DNA from: Brassica napus
Lineage: Eukaryota > Streptophyta > Magnoliopsida > Brassicales > Brassicaceae
Assembly (NCBI RefSeq): GCF_020379485.1
Contig: NC_063446.1
Coordinates: forward strand, 22,966,610-23,030,609
DNA length: 64,000 nt
Direction: 5' to 3'
Positions 57,383 through 64,000 of this stretch are shown here, in pieces; the stretch's first letter is position 1; each line of letters starts with the position of its first letter. The translations under genes and the position numbers were made by a program. The notes below the pieces were generated by a model. It was given only the letters and a program-made list of their open reading frames with translations, was not told the origin of the DNA and did not search any database.

Positions 57383-59098
57383 CATGAATATAAAACTATA
57401 ATTTTTTGTTTCAAAACGAACGAAAGATAATCGATTAAAATGATGTATTGGTTAGACTAACTAATAATCTGATGTAGACCAACATTTCTCTTATCATCAG
57501 GTAAATCGCTATTGCATGCCCATTACAAACACTAAACCGATGTCTTACCAATTATCGACCAAATATCTAAAATTTCCCATAAAGAGAGCAAGTGGAGAAG
57601 TATAGAATGCACACGTGTCGAAGTTAAACGTGTTCCCAAACATCATTTTGCCATTGATGTCATGTGGCGATGCAACCAACTTGCAACTTACTAGTATTAT
57701 TTATCACCTACTAGACAAACATCGACTATTTGAAAATTAATATGTTTTTCAAATCATTCGGTTATATATGTTCTTATCCACATAAATTTTTTTGTAAACA
57801 TAAAAGGAATTCATCAAAACAGTAGATGTAAGAAAATTCTATAGATGTGTTGTTCAGGAAGTAAACAAAACGATCTAGGGTTTCTGACTGGCTTGTATAG
57901 TTATGTATCTGATTGTGGAATATGAGACTGATAATACAAGGCGATTGTTATAATCTAACATTTAATAACAAAGGTCAAATGTCATAACATTTCCTTTTCA
58001 CATAATTTTATAGAAACCTCTAACCAAAACAAAAATGTATGGTTCAAGCAATTAGTAAGATTTTGTTTTCCACAAGTATAAATTTTAGTCGCACAACTCA
58101 TAAGTTTTTTTCTGGATAAAGTTTGTCATGATTTAAGTCCAACTTCAAATCCATATATTGTCGGTACCATGGTCCAAATTCATCTGTATGCATTTATTGA
58201 TTTTAGAAATAAATATTGATTTTATATCAGTATGGATGTTGTTGCTGACATGTTGCATCATATACAGTATAGTGATGACAACTACCATTTTAATGGTTCC
58301 AATTTGAAGGACCTATATAACTTACAAATCAAAGCCCAAAATATAGGCCCAATAAAGGTTTAGAAGATTTGTCATACAAAGGTAATAACAACACTCCTTC
58401 TCAACAATTAACTGATTTCCCACCAAGAAAGCAAAGCATAAACAATCTCCTAGGGCGCACAAATGTTAAAAGTATTAGAAATTCTTAAAATGTTCTCGCC
58501 TCACAATGTCTTAACAACACCATTTCTTCATCAACTGGGTAAAGCCCAAAAGATTACCAATACCATTATGATTAAGAGAAACTCAGTCACGCTGGTTCCT
58601 CCCCAGCGAGCCTAGCTGCACAACTGCTGGATACAGCCTCTCCTCTGTTCCTTTTGGTGTTTTCAAGCTTAGCTTATTTGTTTTTTGCTCTCCAGTTTTA
58701 AATATTTGATGAAATAATACATTGTTTTTTTTTTCCATCATCTTTCTTCATATGCTATTGAGAATTTAATCATTTATACTAAATTTATCTCTAGTGGGAT
58801 CATGTGTATAGAGAGATAAACTCTATTCTGGAATTCTTAGATGAGACAAAAAAGGTTCTGAAAACAGAGGTAAAGCAGAGTCTCTTTGTGTTTTCAACAA
58901 GTTCTGAATCACTACTACATCTATGATTCACTCTATCTGTGATTCTTGCAACAAGCTAGCAAAAAGGATTTGATTTATGAAAAAGAAGAAGAAAAGAGGT
59001 TCAACACTTATGATTATGTATCAGTAAACAATCTATACCAAACCACGTGAGGGAACCAGACCTGTAATCTGTCTCTCTCGAGATTACTTGCGTTTCTC
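57383..59098. other. Spacer before MUB1 3' end
   Basis: No gene supported. A short higher-GC patch at about 58585-58680 reads on the minus strand as KLENTKRNRGEAVSSSCAAR then LAGEEPA and a stop, which could be a relic exon end, but I cannot name it. 58800-59098 is probably the MUB1 3' untranslated region and flank. Confidence 0.4.
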
Positions 59099-59892
59099 TT
59101 ACATGACCGTGCAGACACATTTGTTCATCTTAGGATCATCACCTTTAGGCTTCTTTTCTGTTCCAAACACAATAAAAGAAACAGTATGTCAAGCCGAGAA
59201 CATATTTTGAAGCTTAAAGTAGAGGCTGTCTTGTCTTTATTTACCTTTTTCAGTAAGCAGAGGTTGGATGATAACGTGCATTGTGGTGACAGCGCCAACG
59301 AGATTAGAGACAGGGTTTCGGTAGTCTTTAACAGTCTTGTTGTTGTCCAAAACTTTCCCTGCGCTTATCAACTTCACCTCTTTCACTGTCTTCGGCCCAT
59401 TTTCCTTTTCTAGCTCGAATCAAAGCACATACAGAACAAAATACAAATAGGATGACCCCTCAGTAACTAAGATTTGTTGAACATTCATATTATTTAGTAT
59501 TATTATATGTAAGCAAAACCATCATTTTTTTTTTTTGAAACACAAGCAAAGCCATCATATTCTCGGTTAATTAGTGACAACATAGAAATGATTGTCTTCT
59601 AAACCAACTCTAGTGGAATTTCTTTAGCAAAAAGATGTCCTAAAGGGTGACATGATGATTCTCATAAGTAATCATCAACCAAAGGCATAACCACCGTTCC
59701 AAGAAAGATTCAAGCCTTTTTACAATCTCATTCTCAGGTAAGCAAACATTAAAACTGACCTCTAGGCCATTGAGAAATAACAGTTTCCTTCAAGGCGACA
59801 ACAGTTGTAGCATCAGGAAATGCTTTAGGGCCGATATCAGAACCATCAGTTAACCTAAACTTGATCTCTAGTTGATTATCAACTTCTGCCAT
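59099..59892 (-). CDS. MUB1: Membrane-anchored ubiquitin-fold protein
   Basis: Small prenylated ubiquitin-like protein that docks specific E2 conjugating enzymes at the plasma membrane. Three coding exons on the minus strand: 59892-59760, 59409-59245 and 59157-59099; 118 residues. The ubiquitin-like fold spans MAEVDNQLEIKFRLTDGSDI ... KTVKDYRNPVSNLVGAVTTMHVII. The C terminus is CVCTVM: a CaaX box (CTVM, cysteine prenylation, Met favouring farnesyl) preceded by a second Cys for palmitoylation. This replaces the Gly-Gly end of ubiquitin, so it is not conjugated. Length matches the 117-residue Arabidopsis protein. Order matches At3g01050. Confidence 0.94.
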
Positions 59893-60530
59893 GTCTATTT
59901 GCAAAAAAAGTTAAAGCGTGGACTTGGCACTTTGTCAATGTAAGAAAATCCCCACTGGACCTTCTTTGCTCTTTATTCTTCTACCTGCTATGTGTAGAAA
60001 TAACGGATTTGTTTTTTTTTTTTTTTTTTAATAAATTGTTAGCAAAGATGAACAAGAAGCCTGAAGAATAATAAGGGGTTAAGTAGATAATCATTATGAC
60101 AGAATCTAATTCATAAATGGATCGCATGCAACAGAGAAATAAACAGAGGATTTTTAACAGAATAACACACATGAATATATATCATCATATTAACGAATGT
60201 TAAAAGATCAAGAAATCAGAAACATTTAATCAAGAAATAAGTATGAGATCCTCAAACGAGAAAGAGGATCTGTTAAATCAACGAATCCAGATTTGAAATG
60301 AAGAAAAAGAAGGTGAACTCTTACTTGGCTCTGTGGCTGATCTGAGCCAATGAATGTATAAGGAAAGACAAGAACACGCATCAGAGAGAGAGAGAGAGAG
60401 TTGGGAAATGAGATGAGGAGATGACGTGAGTGTAGAGAATCAATGGCGGTCAAAGCTTCCACTTTTCTCTCACATTCTTCCCTTCTATGCGCCTTTGAAT
60501 TTTCCCATCAGTCCATAAACTACTTTTATT

Positions 60531-60561
<31 letters not shown>

Positions 60562-61205
60562 TTTTTTATGTGTTCCAAGAATTTCTTACATGCTTACTTT
60601 TTCTGTAATAGTTTTTTTTTTTGCTTACATGTGAAAGCCTTTTGTGAAGAAACTTTTGGACAAAACAAGGCAGTTAAAACTAAAAAAAAAGAATACCTTT
60701 CTTCATGACATATAATATACATCAAAGTATTTATCAACTAATATCATGTCCTCTCTTTCTTTACTTTACCTATCAACATCATCAAGTGGTAACCTCGGCA
60801 TCAAGAAAAGTCTCATGATTGGTGTCATAAATGGGACCTTAACAAAGCAATAATGTTCTTAATAAATTCACTAAACAGTAACAACCAATGAAATCAAATA
60901 GTAACTGTCAAAAAAATCAGGAACAAATGTAACAGTCTTGTTGTTGTCGTTGCTCTCCTTTTGGTCTATCATGACCAAAAAATCCTCTTCTGGTGTGTCC
61001 ATAAACCTTTTTTTTTCTTGTAACAGATCCAAGAATTTGGAATCTCTAATCGAAACCGAAATGAATCTCAACAAAAGGGTACCTTCTATCTTTACAGAAG
61101 AATGAATCTTTCTCCTGCAGCTCTGTAACTGGTTTCATCACCCCAGCTAAAATCCGAAAAAAATCTCCAGGTCGCTTCAAGATCATCTGAATGCTTTTCT
61201 GTTTG
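59893..61205. other. MUB1 leader/promoter and GAUT13 3' flank
   Basis: 59893-60450 is probably the MUB1 5' leader and promoter; it contains a long T run (60012-60029) and a (GA)n tract at about 60383-60400. At 60532-60561 there is a run of about 30 C, followed by T. 60700-61205 is the GAUT13 3' flank. No other gene seen. Confidence 0.55.
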
Positions 61206-63343
61206 CTATTCCAAGATATGACAACTCTTAATGAAATCATTTGAGTAGTTCACATATTTTGTCCAGAATGGCCTCAGGTGCTCGAACCCTATCTCCAGCC
61301 ACGGCTTTGACTGGCCATTGTAGTGAATCACTGCAGCTTTCTTCACGTTTTCTAAGTTGGTCTTGCTCTGATATCCTAACCCAAGCATATGCCAAGACGA
61401 ATCTATTGCCTGAACATGCCCTTTGAATGCAATCAGAGCCGGAGGCAATGTCCCAAGCTTCCACATTGTTAGATTCGACTTCAGATTCTGCACACATCAC
61501 ATCAAAACCACAAACCAAACTCAAGGATTTGCCATTTTAAAAAAAATTATAAAACATTAAAACATTGCAGGTTTCTCTGATGCTTTACCGCTTTTAGCCA
61601 ATAATGATAAGTTTCTCTGATGTTTGTCTTCCTCCAAGTCCGTAGATCAAAGATATTCATTCCATAAGCCCAAGCACATTCTTCCGGATCCAAATGCTGT
61701 GAGATGAGCGGGTGAGAGAAATTGAAGTAGGTCCTAAAACGCTTTGACATAACCCATTCGTCTTCTCCTCTACAAGTCTCCACTGCTCCATTTACCTTCC
61801 CGTGAAGATCAATATCCCACAGAGGAGATAGATCTCGCTGGATCACTATATCATCATCTAAGAACACCACCTTGTCCAAGTTTGGAAACAGCTATTCAAA
61901 AAAGGCCAAACAAACAAACAAGCATTACATTCATATTCTCGAATCCGAATGATTGAATCAAAAGGACAGACATCTTTGTTACCTCTGGTAGATATATTCT
62001 AAGATGGTTGAGCAAAGATATGTATTTGGGACTTCTCGACTGCAACTTCGAAGCGAATCTTCTTGGAGTTGTTTCGCTGAGGTTTGCACCAGCGATATGA
62101 TTCCCATGGTAATAGTTTCTGATAACGTGATGGCTTTCCACAGCTTCGAGAACAGGAACATTCTCTCTTGTTAGCCAGTCAAACTGATGAACGCTTTTGA
62201 CTTCAACGATCGCAGGAGCAACGGAGTTAAGAGCAAACCAAGAATGCATCCCCGCGTAGGTTTTCTTGTCTGTGATAACATGGAAGACAATTTTCTCGGG
62301 TTTAGAAGATGATTGAACAGCTGATGAGACCACAACCGAAGCAGCCAAGATGTTGTCTGTAGCTAGAACAAAATGGTGGTAAGCGTTGTCTGAGAGAAGA
62401 GGGAGGAGCTCAGGGGAAGGAAGCTGTCTCCGAGCATGAGCATTGGAGGTATACTCATCGGTTAGTCTTAAAGAGAGACAGTGGATTCCTTTAGGAATCG
62501 AACTTGCTGCAAAGTGTTTGTTCATAAGTTCCGCAAACTTGGATTCTCTTGTATCCCTTTCAAACTTCTCTATCTGTTCAAATCGAATCACATAAACATC
62601 AACAAATCTACAGTTTAACAATTATTAATTTCGGAGTGGAGGATGTACCATAGCTCGAAGGACGAGGGAGAATGTTTTGGCATCGTAGTGGTTGTTCTTC
62701 ATATCGGAAACAAGCTGGCGAAAAGAAGCTGGAAGCTTTAAGCCATCTGGAATATCTGGAGTGCTTACTTCGTTTAGAATTTTGTAAAAGTCTCTAACTA
62801 GTCTCTGCTGCAACAGAAACGTGGGAGGGAGAACAAAAAGATGTAAACGATACAGAGGAATCCATCTTTTTAACTTGTTAAAATAAAATAAAAAAAATCT
62901 GAAAAGAAGAAATAATCACTCACCTCTGAATCATCTATCCTAGCAAGAAAACGTGGTCCTAACCGCCTCCCTAAACAATCTGAAGCAACAGAAAAAAAAA
63001 AAGAAAAGACAGAGAAACTTTCATCAAATGAACATAATAAGAAAGGTACACAAGAAGGGATCTAAACATATGCACGATAAGCAAAAAGAGAAGAGCTTCT
63101 TTAAGATTCTCCAAAACTGTGAATAAACTTTAGTTAGTTACCAATGGAGGAGCACTTGTTGACACCTTCAAGGGTAACAAGAGCGGTAACGATGAAGACG
63201 AAAGGCAAGAGGAAGGCGAGGATTAAGATAGTGTGGAAGAGAGTTCGGTAAGAGATGTGACGAGGTGCGACTTTGATCTTCATCAAATCATTGCTGCTCG
63301 ATATCGTGATGCTTCTCATGCTTGGCGATATCTGAAGTTGCAT
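61206..63343 (-). CDS. GAUT13: Galacturonosyltransferase 13 (GT8)
   Basis: Golgi type II membrane glycosyltransferase that builds homogalacturonan pectin from UDP-galacturonate. Six exons on the minus strand: 63343-63142, 62979-62924, 62804-62649, 62573-61983, 61891-61589 and 61487-61206; about 529 residues. Short cytosolic N terminus, then the signal anchor ISYRTLFHTILILAFLLPFV. Stem region: ILNEVSTPDIPDGLKLP. GT8 domain: DNILAASVVVSSAVQSS, YISLLNHLRIYLPELFPNLD, the DxD metal/sugar-nucleotide motif in VVFLDDDIVIQ, then CAWAYGMNIFDL and WHMLGLGYQ. It ends SNDFIKSCHILE. Close to the 533-residue Arabidopsis GAUT13 (At3g01040). The exon 3 acceptor is GCAGCAG (NAGNAG), which could add a Gln. Confidence 0.96.
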
Positions 63344-64000
63344 CCTCCTCCTCCTTTAACCTGATGATTCCAATCCGATACAACCCTAATTCCTCCCCCC
63401 AATCCCAATCCCAATCCCAATCCTAATCCCAATCCATACAACATCACCTCCCCTGCTCCTATCTTGATCTAGCTCACGTATCCGACGATGCTCGATTCCT
63501 ATTAGCTCTTCTTTTTATTCCTTGTGGCCTTTTCCCAGACCGCATTTAGATCTCCGACAACCAGCGATGATCTGAATTTCAGATCTTTCCGCCGTCACAC
63601 TCTCTCTGAGGGTTGATCTTAAGCAATTCGACACAAATGAGTTTTCCGCGAATCCGTGTTACAGCTAGATATTACAGAGTTCGATCAAAGACAAAATCAA
63701 TGAGAGGAGAACAAAATGTTGAGGCTTTTTTTTTTTTCAAGTGATTTCGCCGGTGGATCTAAAACTTAATGGCCAAAATTAATACACAAAATCCCAAAAC
63801 AAAACAAAACAAAAAGGAAAAAAAAAAATCGTAATTAGTATTTAGATATCAGTAGTTATAAATGGGTTAACAGATTTGATTAAGATTTTTCTATGCTGCT
63901 AAAATTGAGTTTGGGATTGGTGGTGTCTTGACCTTGAGTTTATTTTTCTTTTTTTTTTTTTTTTTTTTTGTATAAAGCTAATCATAGGTTTCTTCCTACT
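63344..64000. other. GAUT13 5' leader and promoter
   Basis: Contains a (CAATCC)n-like repeat at about 63399-63436, pyrimidine-rich on the transcribed strand. A likely 5' leader follows up to about 63720, then an A/T-rich flank with a long T run at 63950-63969. No second gene visible before the window ends. Confidence 0.55.

Overview
The window is plant nuclear DNA, almost certainly Brassicaceae. It has intron-rich genes with GT..AG introns, AT-rich intergenic DNA and many plant transposon classes. Every clearly ancestral gene matches, in order, a gene I recall from the top of Arabidopsis thaliana chromosome 3 (At3g01270 down to At3g01040). Relative to that order the segment is gapped: several genes are missing and two survive only as decayed relics (an ATHB20-like homeobox gene and an ESF1-like gene). 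That pattern of loss fits a fractionated duplicate segment, as in the mesohexaploid Brassica lineage. The species assignment is inference; no search was run.

Layout. 1-1.4 kb: 3' part of a pollen-type pectate lyase. 2.5-5.2 kb: a secreted galactose-mutarotase-like gene with a long Asp/His/Asn-rich insert. 5.7 and 12.8 kb: two related small secreted Lys-rich proteins. Between them lie a SRC2-like C2-domain gene, a LINE fragment and Helitron debris. 13-18 kb: mobile-element debris (Helitron ends, RPA-like OB-fold relics, a Stowaway-type MITE). 18.0-18.5 kb: HB20 relic. 18.9-19.9 kb: RRM protein (At3g01210 type). 21-22.5 kb: decayed LTR retrotransposon. 22.6-24.1 kb: ESF1 relic. 24.27-29.25 kb: a nearly complete PIF/Harbinger element carrying Myb-like and DDE transposase ORFs plus a third, GRF-zinc-finger gene. 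29.3-29.9 kb: a hAT-type MITE with 8-bp target duplications and an internal tRNA-like box A/box B segment.

30.1-43 kb is a dense block on the + strand: mitochondrial ATP-synthase subunit e-like, cystathionine gamma-synthase (CGS1, with its MTO1 feedback region), an OSCA/HYP1-type membrane protein and the SnRK1 catalytic subunit KIN10. A wall-associated-kinase-like receptor (43.1-45.75 kb) follows, which I do not recall at this place in Arabidopsis. Then come, on the - strand, a CDKC-like kinase (At3g01085 type), WRKY58, MUB1 and the galacturonosyltransferase GAUT13. The WRKY58-MUB1 gap holds two non-autonomous Helitrons, an internally deleted copia element, a Tourist-like MITE and a nuclear copy of the last exon of mitochondrial nad7.

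The genes are independent eukaryotic units, not an operon. Themes are cell-wall pectin (pectate lyase, GAUT13, WAK-like receptor), energy and metabolite signalling (KIN10, ATP synthase subunit e) and methionine synthesis (CGS1). All exon structures were read by hand from splice consensus, reading-frame continuity and remembered family sequences.
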